Of a stretch of 64,000 nt of DNA, positions 47,601 to 59,959 are shown in pieces; the stretch's first letter is position 1, and each line of letters opens with the position of its first letter. The notes under the pieces were generated by a model. The model ran no database searches. It saw only the letters and a program-made list of their open reading frames with translations, and was not told where the DNA came from. The translations under genes were made by a program, and so were the position numbers. Source of the DNA: Gigaspora margarita (Eukaryota > Glomeromycota > Glomeromycetes > Diversisporales > Gigasporaceae); the NCBI GenBank assembly GCA_009809945.1, contig WTPW01000561.1, forward strand, positions 62,001 through 126,000. The letters run 5' to 3'.

Positions 47601-48429
47601 AACTATCCCAAGTAATTGTATATACAACCTCTTCAAAAGAAGTATACTGAGTTTTAGCAATCAAATCCATACCATTAACCTTTACCCCAACTATATACTT
47701 GTTAGCAACTGGATAGCCACTTTGTTGAGTTCACTTTACTTGTTGTAGATAAAACCAAGGTGTAAAATTTTATAAAGGTATTGTTTTTTTTGTTTTCCAA
47801 TCAGCAGTATTACATATATATTCAGATAATTATCAATAATTCTTTGACCATTGGTTTGTATATTGTCTTGTTGACAAACCTTCTGAAGAGATAGCGAGTA
47901 GAACGGGAATCTTGAGTTTCTTGTAAACATAATTCAGACATTTTTTTTCTTTTTTGTTTATTTGGAGAAAGCTTTTTTTCAAAAAAGAATTGTTTTTCTG
48001 AAGTACAAAGTCTAACAAAACTTAAAAACAAAAAATTTTATAAAAGTAAAGCAGTAAAGTGTTAGAATGTTATATAAAAACAACAGCTATAAACAATAGA
48101 ACAAAATTATTAAGCATGCATAGATGTTGGTTTAACATCTACCCATGACCTATGTCAGAAAAAACTCATTACTAACTCATTACCAACTCATTATCAACCC
48201 GCTTTTCAAGCTTTTGATAGGTTAGAAGGAATGATTTTTTTTTCTACACTAGAAAGTATGATTGTTGTAATATTTTTAAGTAAATCAAAATCTAATTATT
48301 ATGTGATAGATCTGATTGGTAAATCTTGTTGTACAAATCTGGATTATCCCTTTCACATATCACACAAATGAATCTGATCAGCCCATATATATAATAACTA
48401 TATAATACATCAAATCATTTTAGAATTAT
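47601..48429 (-). other. Possible short coding remnant, otherwise no gene
   Basis: On the minus strand from about 47770 to 47590 the reading PWFYLQQVK, stop, TQQSGYPVANKYIVGVKVNG, MDLIAKTQY, TSFEEVVYTITWDSWHR looks coding-like. I do not recognise the family. Small ORFs at 47736-48031 overlap it without clear support. Confidence 0.35.
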
Positions 48430-48700
48430 TAAAAAATTCCAATGAAAAAGTGTGCAAATTGCAATCGATACAACATATCTATAGGTGGACAAGTGGAAAT
48501 AAGGTTATCGATGATTGCATCAACTTAAAACTAACAACTATGAGACAAAATTGAATAGATTCCTTTTAATAGATTAAATAATATTCAAAATAACTGTAAT
48601 GGATTATTAACAACCTGGTTAGATAGAATACAATATATAAATTATAATAATGAAGCTAAAAAAAAATATTCACACAGTCACATACACCACCAAGCACAAT
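48430..48700 (+). pseudogene. Kinase-leader fragment
   Basis: The plus strand shows MKKCANCNRYN, a GGxxEIR segment, DDCIN-like and IPFNRLNNIQ, then NGLLTTWLDRIQYI, with several stops. It is the same kinase leader as the 33-38 kb array but in the opposite orientation and more diverged. It retains the upstream Cys-x2-Cys start of the leader. No catalytic lobe follows. Confidence 0.65.
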
Positions 48701-49249
48701 AGAACTGAAAATGCTTAGCTCACAAAACTTATTAGATATGTTAAAAGAAGTAAGACAAAATATTTAATTTGTACTGTTTTACAATATATTATTTTATTTA
48801 ATTCATTTTTTATATATTTAATGACCAAAAAACTCTTTCTGCTGATCATCAAAACCAAATTCGGAGCTAAGAATAAACCAAGACTAGGACATTTCTGTAT
48901 TAAGATAACAAGCAAAATAGACTTAAGCTAAGAAATAGAACATAGAAAAGCAACTCAAGTTTCTTAGAGCAACTTTCATCCTTATGTCCTTGGGAGCTAG
49001 CTTTTTAAAGAAATTAAAACTTTTGCAAAAAAATTTTTAATTTTTTAGAAAATTGGGGATTTACAGTTGACCCTGTTTCACAGATCACAAATTAACAAAA
49101 TAAACAAACACGTCCAAATTAGGCAGATAAACAAACAAACACGTCCAATTTAGGCAAACAAACAAACAAATTATATCAGTAGACAAACAAACAACACAAC
49201 AAATAACTACGTGTCTAAACAAAACAACAAAACAAATAACACGCGTAAA

Positions 49250-50963
49250 ATGCCAGAACTTGTTAATTACAAGAATTTTTTTAACAAGTTAGATTCTGAA
49301 AGAGCATTGGTACAAAAGATACAAAATAACTTTATTTGGGAAGAAGACAGAAAAGTTGCCAAATATCTTGGTACTGATGAAATTTATTTAATTGCAATTA
49401 TACTTGATGTGCTTCAGCTTTATGACTATGCTCAACACAAAAAAGCAAGAGATCAAAACTTATCAGAAGAGGAAAAGATTCCACTAGGTCACATAAACAA
49501 CACGTCGATGCAAATAGATGATACTGATAATAAGTATCTTCAAAAAAATGGCACCAAAATCAAGCTTGAACCTACTCTTATGGAAGGTTTAATCTCACAG
49601 CCGATTGAGTTGTTCAAAGCAAATAATAAAAATATAGTAGACAAGCGAATAGATGCCACAGAGCAGAAGAATATTAAAACCAAAATCAAGACAGTTCCTA
49701 TGGAATTCTCCTTGATTGCACCAAATATAGAGATTATTAACACTAATAATGATATTAATAATGTTGAAATAGAACTTCAGGACAATCCTCGCAAAAGAAA
49801 TATCACAGAACAAGAAATAATCTCANATACTACAACAGACAAATCAGAAATAGTTAAAGATACATTAATACAAAATGAGTGCAGCATATTTATTATGGCC
49901 TCAAGGATTATATTCAAGAAAATTCTCAAGTTGATATGAGAAACTCAACTCAATTAAGTTATAAAAAATCCAAACATATTGAAGATATATACAACTCAGC
50001 ATGGGCGCCAAAAAACAAAATCTTATCCCAAAAGCAACCCTCCTCCTCAACTTACTTGTTTACAATTTGGGATTTGCCAAAGGAAATGAAATTATCTGTA
50101 ATTGGTGCATCAACTATTCTTGCATGGCAACAAAATTTTAGAACAAAGGCAGCCTACGTTAAAATTTTGCCAAGTTCAGAACAAAGAGAAAAATCCTTAA
50201 GAGAAAGTTGGTCAATTCATTTGGATCAAGGCAAAACGTACCGAACTATACCAGGCAAGTTTGACGTTACTGAAGTAGAAGCGAGAAACAATTACAAAAG
50301 CGTAATTTCCAACATACTAACAACGGTATATGATAGCCTTTTACTACGTCAACTCAAAAGTATAAAGTTCAAGCAGTTCATATACTAAACAATCGCAATG
50401 GGAATCAAAGGAAGAGAGCGCACTTATACTTCAAATCAGAAGAGGACCTTTCTTTAGCCCAAAACTGTAATATTTATTATTGTAATACTAAACTAGAATG
50501 GAATTCAATCACAGAAAGCCTAAACAGAAAAAATGCCAGTAACAGAGTATTTCATTACAAGAGAGGAAATAGCAGCATGACCAAAAAAAATAATAAGAGA
50601 TCTTTAAACGAGACAGAAAAATTTAGTGAAGAGAATTCAGCAAAATATGCACTTACCAAAAAGACTGACAAGACTAGAAACCCTTTTGCTTCCATCACCA
50701 ATGATAGAGAAGACAACATAATCAACAATGTTTTTAGATCACGACATAATACTAGAAGACCTCTCAGAAGTATACAAAATGAAGTCGCAACAGGGTCTAA
50801 TAGAATAGAATTAGGAAAAAAGAGAGTAAAACAAAATGAGCAAGAGATCAAGTTAACTCAGGATGAAAACCTTTTCAAAAAGGATAGTATCTTGGAACAA
50901 ATTTTAAACAGGCTACAAAAAATAGAAGAAAAACAGGGGGTTCCAGCCCCCAATTACTCCTAA
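49250..50963 (+). pseudogene. LINE ORF1-like region
   Basis: The first ATG in frame is 49250 (MPELVNYKNFFNKLDSERAL). The N-terminal third is charged. A frame change near 49880 leads into TQLSYKKSKHIEDIYNSAWA and TYLFTIWDLPKEMKLSVIGA, the latter resembling an RNA-binding fold. Another frame change near 50385 leads into HIPNNRNGNQRKRAHLYFK and YYCNTKLEW. The C-terminal part is Lys/Arg-rich and ends with QILNRLQKIEEKQG, a probable short coiled coil. One N base at 49826. In LINEs this protein binds the element RNA. A one-base shift at about 50948 connects directly into the endonuclease region, so the two could once have been one continuous ORF. Confidence 0.65.
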
Positions 50964-51390
50964 GGGCGCCTCAGTTGTATTAACAAAAACAAACAAGCAA
51001 AATAGCTTGTTAGGGCAAAAACCACTTAAGATAACCAACAATGCCCTAGAATTCGAATTAAAATTAGCATGCCATAATATTAATGGTCTTAAATCAAATA
51101 ATCAAAAGCTTTTGCACCTGTCAAATTGGGCAAAAGAGAAAGAAATTGATATCTTAGGAGTTACAGAAACGAATTTATCAGACAAGGAGGGTCGATACAT
51201 CCTTACACCAGATAGCATATACAAAAGTTACTGGACTAGTTCAAGTCCTGACAAGAAAAAAGGTTCTGGATTAGGCGTTTTAATCAGTGAAAAAATCTAG
51301 AAACATACAGGAAATTTCCAAAGACATAACGAATACTTACTAGAATTTCACATAATTTCAAAACATTTAAAGCTCGATATACTTATAGTC

Positions 51391-51669
51391 AGTGTTGTCA
51401 CGGGACAGCTTTGGACAATGATTTGGACAATTTTGGACAATTTTGAACAATTAAATAAAGTAAAATTACTTAAAATTTTATTAAGATTACCTATTTTAAT
51501 TTTAACTGGAATGTGTTCAGCACCTAAAAAAATATATAGTTATATATTTTTTAGATAGATTTATTAATTATTAAAGCCTGGACAAGCTTTGGACAATCTT
51601 GGACGTTTGGACAATTTTGGACATGGACAAGCCAAAAAAGGCTGTGGACAGCCAAAATGTACAATACTG
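51391..51669. mobile_element. hAT-like MITE with CAGTGTTGT ends, copy 2
   Basis: Begins CAGTGTTGTCACGGGACAG and ends AATGTACAATACTG. The flanking 8-bp duplication CTTATAGT is perfect (51383-51390, 51670-51677). It splits the endonuclease between LDILIVS and VYLLPNN. The interior repeats TTTTGGACAA words. The plus ORF at 51589 starts inside the MITE, so its first residues are not LINE protein. Confidence 0.92.
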
Positions 51670-52599
51670 CTTATAGTATATCTTCTACCAAATAACCCAA
51701 AGGTGGTCAAATTAATACAGCAACAAGTGGTTAGCATTTATCTCAATAGAGCCAAAAGTTTTGAGATCATAATCATGGGAGATTTCAACCACATAATATC
51801 CATGGAACTGGATAAGTTTAGTTCTAGCAATATAACTGTACACAAAAAGCTTCCATTGCATAATTGGATGTTAAGACAAAATTTTGTAGATACTTTTCAT
51901 TTTTTAAATCCTGACACACAAGCCTTCACATGGTCGAATGGTAGTACTGCCACAAGGATCGACCAAATCTGGATCTCTGAAGGCTTGATAAAAAATCTAT
52001 TTAAAGCAGAGATTTTAAATATGGATCTCATAACGGAGAGTGATCACAGTACAGTTTTAGTAAACTTGAAAAGTGAGTACAATATGCATAATTACGCCCA
52101 AAGAGCCAATTAGGCAGAGGGCTCTTATCTAAAATTTTTGTACAATAAGGCCACTACAGAAAACTGGGAAGATTATAAATCATCACTTCAGTATTTTCTC
52201 AGCAAACACACATCCTCTTTAGATACGTTAAACAAAGATATGAATAAAATATCACAAAAGGATATCGATAACATCTGGGTCTCTATTGAATCAGGAATAT
52301 TGTATGCAGCTAAACACAATATTCCTTTTAGAAGAATTCCAAATTCAACGAAAAAGGCTTTATCAACAAACAGAAAAACAAAGTCTCCCTTACAGAAAGA
52401 CACAATTAGTATAAGTAAAATTTGCCAAGAGTTAAAAAAATTGGTAAGAGAAAATAAAGATCAAAAGGCTGTATCAGCTCTGTCAAGCGAAAGAGCTCTC
52501 AAAATAAGACTTTTATTGTACAAAATTAATGTTAGATACAAAACAAATATAGATTTAGATAAAACTGCATCAATAGAGGAATGGGCATAAGACATTAAG

Positions 52600-52795
52600 G
52601 GTTGGCTCTAAATCTTTAGGGGAGTGACAAAAATCAGGTGATTTTTTAGGAGGGGGGAGGGGGTAAAAAAAGTTGAAATTATATATAAGAACCTGACTAT
52701 ATATATATTAAAAAAGAGGGAGGGGGAGTAGGCCTCTGATAAAAAATAATCAGGTGATTAATGACATGGCCCTTAACAAAAAATGGGCTCTGGCT
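52600..52795. mobile_element. Unclassified small insertion in the LINE
   Basis: The LINE frame stops after EEWA.DIKGWL and resumes at WALALEKEKNERIKAF. The intervening 190 bp is non-coding, G-rich (GGAGGGGGGAGGGGG at 52650) and has ATCAGGTGAT twice in direct orientation (about 52634 and 52749). GGCTCT flanks both sides (52604, 52788), a possible short target duplication. TTAAGGG at the left and CCCTTAA at the right may be part of an inverted end. Confidence 0.55.
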
Positions 52796-55700
52796 TTAGA
52801 AAAAGAAAAAAATGAAAGAATCAAAGCGTTCACAGATTGACGTTGTCTAATGATCCAAGACGAACAAGAGAAAATGCTCAAAAGTATATTAGACAAACCT
52901 TACTCAAAAGTGAGGCTAGACAGAATTCTAGAAAAAACTAATAATGATTTTTAGCTCTACACGAATCCAAAAGACATTTTAATGAAAACACATTCTTTCT
53001 TTCAAGATCAATATAACAGAAGCAGCCCAAAATTAGATCTTTTAACTCCTGAGTAGAGGAAAATATATGAACCTCAAACGGAAATAAAAGAAGATTGGTA
53101 TAAAAACTTAGAGAGAGATATTTTAGAAGTAGAATGGAATAATATACTTAAAGAACTTAAGAACAACACGGCCCCAGGTATAACAGGAATCGGCTATATT
53201 TTAATCAAGAAAGCAAATAACTTTACATAAGAGATTTTTAGAAAATTTGGGTCCCTGTGCTTAAAAACTAGAAAAATACAGACAAATGGAATGTAGCCAG
53301 ATTTATCCAATACCCAAAACGACTGAATGGGATTGTACTTTGAACTCTCTCAGACCTATTGCGCTCTTGGAAACTTTTCGCAAGTGCATAACAAAGGTTC
53401 TCGCATCACGTTTATCAGAAATTATAACAAGAAATTCAATTCTTAAAGGACCAAATTATGCAGGCCTGCCCGGTGATGCAACATCCAAGCCAATATATAT
53501 ACTTAACAGTATTGTAGAAGGCTCAAAAGAGCAAAAAAAAGAGCTCTGGCTTTTTTTCCAAGATATGCAAAAAGCATTTGACTCAGTTCCCATTCAAATG
53601 CTTAGACTAGCAATGAAAAGAATCAAAATTCCAAGCACATCAATAAGCTTTATTATAAACTTGTTTAAAGAGAGAAAAACTAGAGTTTTAACAGCAGTGG
53701 GTCCCACAGAGAATATCATAGCATCAGACGGTATTGAGCAAGGAAAAGTTCTATCTCCGCTTATATGGAGAATATTTTATGATCTACTAATATATAGGGT
53801 TCAAAGTAATACGAACTTGGGTTATACAGTTCTCCTAAAAGAGCCATTCAATTTGCACAACAACTCGTACAGAGAAACAAAGTACCGTCAAGCAGCTATA
53901 GCATATGCTGATGATACAACATGGATTGCAAATAATAAGGTCCAGTTGGAGTCAATTCTCAAAATAGCTGAAGAATTCTATACAATTAATAACATAAGGA
54001 TAAATCCAAAAAAATCTAAATTAATTGTAATTAATTCAACAGAAAAAGCAGTAAACAAGAATATACCAGTAGCAAATGAAAAAGTAGAAGCAGAGAAAGG
54101 CCGATTACTCACAAGATTCTTAGAAGCATATTTGAGCGAAAAGGCACAGTCTACCTTAATCAAAAACAAAGCTAAACTCCTAGTTCAATTAACCATTAAG
54201 ACAATAAGAAACAAGAAACTTACATTAAGCCAACTAATTTACTTAAACAATATGTATTTAATCCCAAAGCTGTGTTATATTCTACAAGTATCCAGCCTTT
54301 CTAAAAATGCTCTAGACTCGATTCATCAACCAATGATAAGGCTAATAAAAAACAAAATTGATCTATCTAGCACAACAAGCAATTTCTTATTAGCACACAG
54401 AAACTTAGGAAACTGTAAATTTCTGTGGCAAGAACTTTTAACGCAGCAAATAACAGATCTGCACCACAGATTAAATAGCTCAGACCGGGACAGCCAAATA
54501 GCAAAAATACGTATTAAGCAAGGTCTATTAAGAGCAAATATTATTGATAGGGATAGGCATTTTGAAGCAGACAGTTTTTTAAACTCGATCTAGAGAAATA
54601 ATACAACTTGTTTAACTTTATACAAAGCAAGAAGTTTTAATATATACATTAGACCTATATCTGAACAATGGCATTTTCAAGGAACCAGGCCTCAGATTAG
54701 AGAATTTATAGATACGTCTCTTTTTATAAAGTCATCCAAAAGTATATCTGATCTTGGTATCATTTTCCAAAACCAACTTTTAGACAAGGAGGAGAAAAGA
54801 CTTCTTACCTGGCAGCAGCTCAAGGTAGCTAAAGGCAAAATTAAAGCGGGAAAAAAAGCACAGTGGTTCTCGTCCATAAAAGATGTTCTGTTACAAAATC
54901 CAAAAAATAGAGAAATCAAAGAGATTTATCAAACATTGGGTCCTAACATTCTTGCGCCTTCAATGCCACTCATACCAATTTCAACAGACAAAAGAAAAAA
55001 GGAATGGGTTCTAATAGACAAAGAAAATGATGAATTAGAGACAAAAAAGATCATTAAAAAATGTAATCACAAAATCCTTACTGAGCACTGGTCAACCAAA
55101 GATAACATTACAGTACCAGGGTATGTCGAAATAGAAAAGTCTAATAGCTCATTGATATTAGAGCAAAATAGTGAATATAGTTGGTTGGGACAAAGCAAAG
55201 TGCTAACAGTAATTTCAAAGCCATTACTAAAGAATAACCAGAAGCATATTTTAAAGTATAAAGATATTCTACCTGGCAAAGCTAGCAGGTACAACACATC
55301 TAAACCTGGTGAAGAAGAGAGTTTATTGTGTAGTTTACAGAGTGTAAAATCTTTAGATAATCAGCTAATAATGGATCAGAATTTTGATATAAATTTAGTG
55401 AACAATTTAGTAAATAGTTTAGATTATAATATTAATAGTGGTAAAAATAGTTTTTGAATATATACAGATGGCTTGTTAATTCATGAAGGGAATAGATACA
55501 GTATGGGTAGTGGTTGGGTACAGGTAGATGAAGAACATAAATTGGTTTTAAGGGAGAGTTATGCAAAATTGAAGGATTGGCCATCATCGACAAAGCCCGA
55601 ACTTATCGCAATATGGTTAGCTCTTTTTACCATTCCAACAAGCTGTCATATATGTATGTACCAGATAGTGCAGCAGCAATCGCTAGTTTAACAAGGTTAA

Positions 55701-57059
55701 AAACAAATGAAGATTCAACAGGATCTTTAAAGAAAAGAATTGGGACATCTTAATCAAAATTGCAGACCTCATTAAAGCAAAAGATATTAATCTCGAACTC
55801 AAAAAAATTAAAGGGCATAGCAATAATAAGTAGAATGATAAAGCAGATGCGCTAGCAAAAAAGGCCACAATATTAGCGCAACTGACAGATATCCATGCAG
55901 ATCCCAATACAAGAATATCCTTCCCTCTGTACTGGGGTGAATATAAAGTAGAAAAGGCAACTAGACCATTCCTTAAAAAGATCTTTGAAACATGGAATGG
56001 TACAAATTGAAGATTAACAGAGTCAATTCTAGCCCTGGAACCCAAAGCGAATAATTCCAAGTTAGATTGGCATATGTACTGGAAAAGAATAAAGAAACTG
56101 AAAGGAGTAAGATGTAATACTCTACAAAAAAGCAAAAAACTCACAACATAGCTGAAATGTCTTTCAGGAAATTTACTAGTACTTAAGACCCTTGCGACAA
56201 GAAGACCAGAGATTTATTCATTTAATAGTTGTATAGTGTGTAATACTAGTACCTCAGAGACTCAGGATCATTTAGCTGAGTGCTCTTATTATAAGACAAC
56301 ATAGCAAAATATTGAAAGTACAGCGATCGATTTAGTATGGTCCAAATTCACGAAAGAAGAAAAGTATCGTTGTCCAAAACACCTTCTTCACAAAATACTA
56401 ATTGGGTTATCAGAAGTGGATATACAAGAAAAAAGAAGATTATAGATTAAAGGCTTAACTTCTGTAGGCACATTTGATGCAATTAAGGATCTTTTTAACT
56501 CATCAAAAACGACCGCACGTACAATAGAACTTGCTACGCACATAATGTGGAATGGGTTTTATGACTTTATATGGAAGGACAGATGCGTTAAAGTAATAGA
56601 TTGGGAAGAGAAACAAAATATAAGAAAGAAGGATAAAAGAAAAGCGAGATATAAAAATTTGAAGCTGAAGAAAAATATATCATCTAACTCTAAAGGCAAA
56701 AAGAAAATCAAGATAGCCAAAAAAGACGAAGCTTCAGCAAAAGAAATAAAGTTACAAAAAACATGGAATGATACTATTTCGAATTGGATACAGAAGGGTG
56801 TAAACCCCTTCTGGACAAGCTCATAAAAGAGCTTTCTTCTAGCTTATCTATAAGCCAGTGCGATGGGTTGCACCTGGGTGTCTTTCAGACAACTGGGTAA
56901 AGTCAGGCTTTATTTAGTCTTAGAAATAAATGTATATAGATTAAATGTATTACAAACTAAGAAATCAAGTCACGGCAAGATCCGTCAAAGTAATAAAAAA
57001 AAAATATATATATATATATATTTAATAAGTTTAAAGAATATGTACAATTAAAGAATAAT

Positions 57060-57430
57060 AACGCAAAGTATATGGACTAACCCATAACATTGCAACAAAT
57101 AAGTATGTATTAGTATTTGATGAATTTGGAACTAAAAGAAAAAATCAGAATAGAAAATATAAAAATTGCAACCAATTTAACATATATGAGGCTTGGTGTC
57201 AAACTTGTGACCCTTAGAAAATAATATGAGGATATTGATGATTGTATTAAAGAATTTCAACTTAAAACTACCAACTATGAAAACATAATCGAATAGATCC
57301 CTTTTAATAGATTAGATTATGTTCAAAAAATCATTGTGATAGATTTTTGGCAATCTGGTTAAATGGAATACAATATGTAAATTAAAAATAGATGCACATA
57401 GTCATATACACCATCATGCACAATGGAAAT
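57060..57430 (+). pseudogene. Kinase-leader fragment
   Basis: Contains NCNQFNIYEAWCQTCDP (57160-57215), a zinc-ribbon-like CxxC pair typical of the leader of Glomeromycotina tyrosine-kinase-like proteins, then DDCIKEFQLKTTNYENIIE, a TAG at the expected Trp, and IPFNRLDYVQ. Stops are frequent and no kinase lobe follows. Confidence 0.7.
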
Positions 57431-57559
57431 TAAAAATTTTTTGTATGTTAAAGATTTTAAAAGTAAGTAAATGATTTAATTTTCTACTATTATTAATACA
57501 CAAGATACAGTCCTGTTTTAATTTATATTTATTATAATTAAAGAGTATATGAACTAACT

Positions 57560-57905
57560 CAAAATACTACAACAAATGCATTTATGTTAGTATTTGATAA
57601 ATTTGGTCCAAAAGAAAGGTTTGGGACAGAAAATGCATGGGTTGCAACCAATATAAAATGTTGCTAGCCTGGTGTTAAGTATGTGGTCCTCAGAAAACAA
57701 TACAAGGATAGATAAGTAGTAATAAAAAAGTTGATGATTGCATTAAAGAGTTTCAACTTAAAGCTACTAGCTATGAAGGCATAATCAAATGGATTCCTTT
57801 TAATAAATTAGATAATATTGATGATAGATTTGTTGCAACCTGGTTAAATGGCATATGGACAATCAAATATAAAGAGAAAGAATACAATCATGCACGCCAT
57901 ACATA
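57560..57905 (+). pseudogene. Kinase-leader fragment, second copy
   Basis: Same organisation as the preceding copy: GCNQYKMLLAWC, GPQKTIQG, VDDCIKEFQLKATSYEGIIK, WIPFNKLDNID, then FVATWLNGIW. The glycine loop between the last two blocks is again missing. Ends HARHT then stop. The two copies are tandem, about 500 bp apart. Confidence 0.7.
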
Positions 57906-58019
57906 ATTATACGTAAGAAATTGATTTGTTCACAAAATTAATTAAATGCTTTAAACGAAGTAAGATTATACTATTTCATTATATGCAATTTGTTTAATTA
58001 ATAGTGTATATAATTGGCT

Positions 58020-58543
58020 AGGCCCCGAATAATCTATATGAGGTTATATTTGAAGATCATAGTAAAAATTTTTTTGGTTAGCAGTTCTACTTTGGTATAT
58101 ATCAGCTATATTTCAAATATTAGGTACCAACTTTAGTATTACTTACTATTTTTCGAAATGTAAGCTTTTAAAAAAAAATTTTCGAACCAACGCTCTCTAA
58201 AAAAAAAAAACCAGAACTGATGCTCTCTAAAAAAAATAAAAAATAAAAAAAAACCCAGAACTAACACTCTCTAAAAAAAAAAAAAAAACACAAAAATGGA
58301 ACAGATACTCTTTATAAAAAAAAAAAAGTAATGGCTCACTATTCCCATTACCACTTTTCAAATATAACATTTAAAAAACTTACCCCATTAGCATTCTTTT
58401 AAATATACTTATTTTGCTCATTACCCATTTTCAAATATAACCTTTTTACCCAATACCTACTTTTCAAATATAACCTTTTTAAAAAAATGGCCCTCCATTA
58501 GCAATTTTTCAAATATGACATTACATAGATTATTCAGGGTCCT
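58020..58543. mobile_element. hAT-like MITE, AGGCCCCGAATAATC subfamily
   Basis: Ends AGGCCCCGAATAATCTATAT and CATAGATTATTCAGGGTCCT. The 8-bp flanks are AATTGGCT (58012-58019) and ACTTGGCT (58544-58551), 7 of 8. The interior has A-rich tracts with (C/A)CAGAACT(G/A)ATGCTCTCT repeated about three times and (C/A)CCCATTTTCAAATATAAC repeated about four times. Confidence 0.85.
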
Positions 58544-58551
58544 ACTTGGCT

Positions 58552-59199
58552 ACTATTATATATTTAATATATTTGTAAGTTCAAAAATCAAATGCAATTA
58601 AAGATTAAAGATATCTATAGAATAACTCGAAACATTACTCAAGTAGAAATATGTTGGTATTTGAAATCTTCAAATAATTTGCCTCAGTAGCTTAATTTGA
58701 ATACATTATTTGGCTTTTTTTCTAGCAATTTTTGTTAAATCATCGATTAAACTAACAAGCATATTTCATATTCACCTATAATAAAATAAACCTTTTCTTG
58801 ATATTTGAATATTAATGTATTTTTTGATTTTTTATTAATGTTTTCATTAGTCATCACTATTAATTGAAATATATATAGACAAGGTTTAATTCTAAATAAA
58901 CCAAAAACATTAAACTCTTTGAATAAATTTACCAGAATATTTAAAATTTTCATTGCTAAGTTCACTTTTACTGATCTGCCTTGTGATCTAAACTCAAGCT
59001 GCACTTTGAACTCTAAAGATTGCACCAAAGAAATTGTTTCATAATCTAAGATATAAATTATCTCTGAGAAATTCTATCAAATGATATTTTTTTGCAAAGG
59101 ATACATGTAGTATAAATTAAATTCTCAACACAAAAACATAGAATGTACGTTTCTCAGTCTCTTGTGAGGTTCTCAGTAGCATCATTAATTAGAGTAAAT
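58552..59199. other. No gene seen
   Basis: AT-rich. The minus ORF at 58747-59028 (MVQSLEFKVQLEFRSQGRSV start) has ordinary amino-acid composition but no recognisable motif and no supporting context. Confidence 0.4.
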
Positions 59200-59530
59200 A
59201 AAATTTGGGTCCGTATTATTTCGCCAACAATCACTTTACTGACATAACATTTCACTAACAAATATTTACTGACAAGTTCATTTTACTGACAGTTTATTTC
59301 ACCGAAGCTCATTTTGCCGACAAGTTTTTTTTTAAAAAGCACACTAAATTTAACCCTAATTTTACCCTAACCCTATCTAACCCTAACGACAATGACCAGA
59401 ATTACTTTGTCAGTGAAATGAGCTTTGGTAAAATTAACTGTCATTAAAATGAACTTGTTAGTGAATAATTGTCAGTGAAATGTTATATTGGTAAAGTGAT
59501 TGTTGGCAAAATAATTGCCACCCATAAAAT
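59200..59530. mobile_element. Foldback element with ACTGACA motifs
   Basis: TTTCGCCAACAATCACTTTA at the left mirrors TAAAGTGATTGTTGGCAAAA at the right. Arms contain TTTCACTGACA-like words several times. The loop holds CCCTAACCCTATCTAACCCT (59360), telomere-like but short and internal. Confidence 0.75.
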
Positions 59531-59959
59531 TCTGCCCAATCATTATTTTATTCAAAACTTTTGTTGACTGCTATTTCAGCTTGCCATTGAGAGTTTGAGT
59601 AATTCACCCATGACTTGAAATAAAATTTGTGGAAAATATTCTGAATTTAAAAAAAAATCTATTCTGCTAAAAGAATTAGAAAAAGCCAATAAATTACCTA
59701 AGCAAGATAGAGATATAAAAGCTATTGCCAAAAGAGGAAAAATAAAGGGGAGGTGGTGAGTATTTTGTTTTCTAAGTTTTGAATGATGTCTGGGGAGTAT
59801 CTAATAGTTTGTTTTTTGTCGTACCTTTAAAAATGGGCATTATTTACTATTGTAGGTCGCTGGCTTGTTGTTGTAGTTCATTTAATATATATTAATTTTT
59901 AGTTCTTTATTGTTTTTATTAGTAGAATAATACTTATTAAGCAAATTAAATACTCTCTT
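59531..59959 (+). other. No clear gene; one short coding-like run
   Basis: At 59650-59758 the plus strand reads KSILLKELEKANKLPKQDRD then IKAIAKRGKIKGRW and stop. It is basic, unrecognised and without a start. Nothing else stands out. Confidence 0.3.

Larger units (their letters stand above)
50964..56826 (+). pseudogene. LINE endonuclease, reverse transcriptase and RNase H polyprotein
   Basis: Endonuclease (51050-52110): CHNINGLK, ILGVTETNL (catalytic Glu), MGDFNHI, TRIDQIWIS and ESDHSTV. Reverse transcriptase (about 53080-54590): TAPGITGIG, RPIALLETFRKCITKVL, FFQDMQKAFDS (Asp), DGIEQGKVLSPLIWRIFYD and the AYADDTTW active-site box near 53910. RNase H (55455-55870): IYTDG, STKPELIAIW (Glu) and GHSNNK..NDKADALAKK (His and Asp). 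A CxxC-H-C zinc site follows (CIVCNTSTSETQDHLAEC, 56230-56285). The product would nick target DNA and copy the RNA into it. At least ten in-frame stops, many TAG at expected Gln, plus frameshifts make it inactive. The longest open block is 53286-54593. Confidence 0.85.
49080..57010 (+). mobile_element. Near-complete LINE (non-LTR retrotransposon)
   Basis: Order: 5' leader with repeated ACACGTCCAAATTAGGCA words (49105-49160), ORF1-like region, apurinic-type endonuclease, reverse transcriptase, RNase H, zinc-binding C-terminus, short 3' UTR and an A-rich/TA-rich tail (56993-57025). Length about 7.9 kb. No clear target duplication found. Interrupted by a MITE (51391-51669) and an unclassified insertion near 52600-52795. 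It lies between kinase-leader fragments on both sides. Confidence 0.85.

Noticed and set aside
59345-59390. Chromosome end or telomere
   Set aside because: The CCCTAA run is short, degenerate, inside an inverted-repeat element and followed by normal sequence on both sides.
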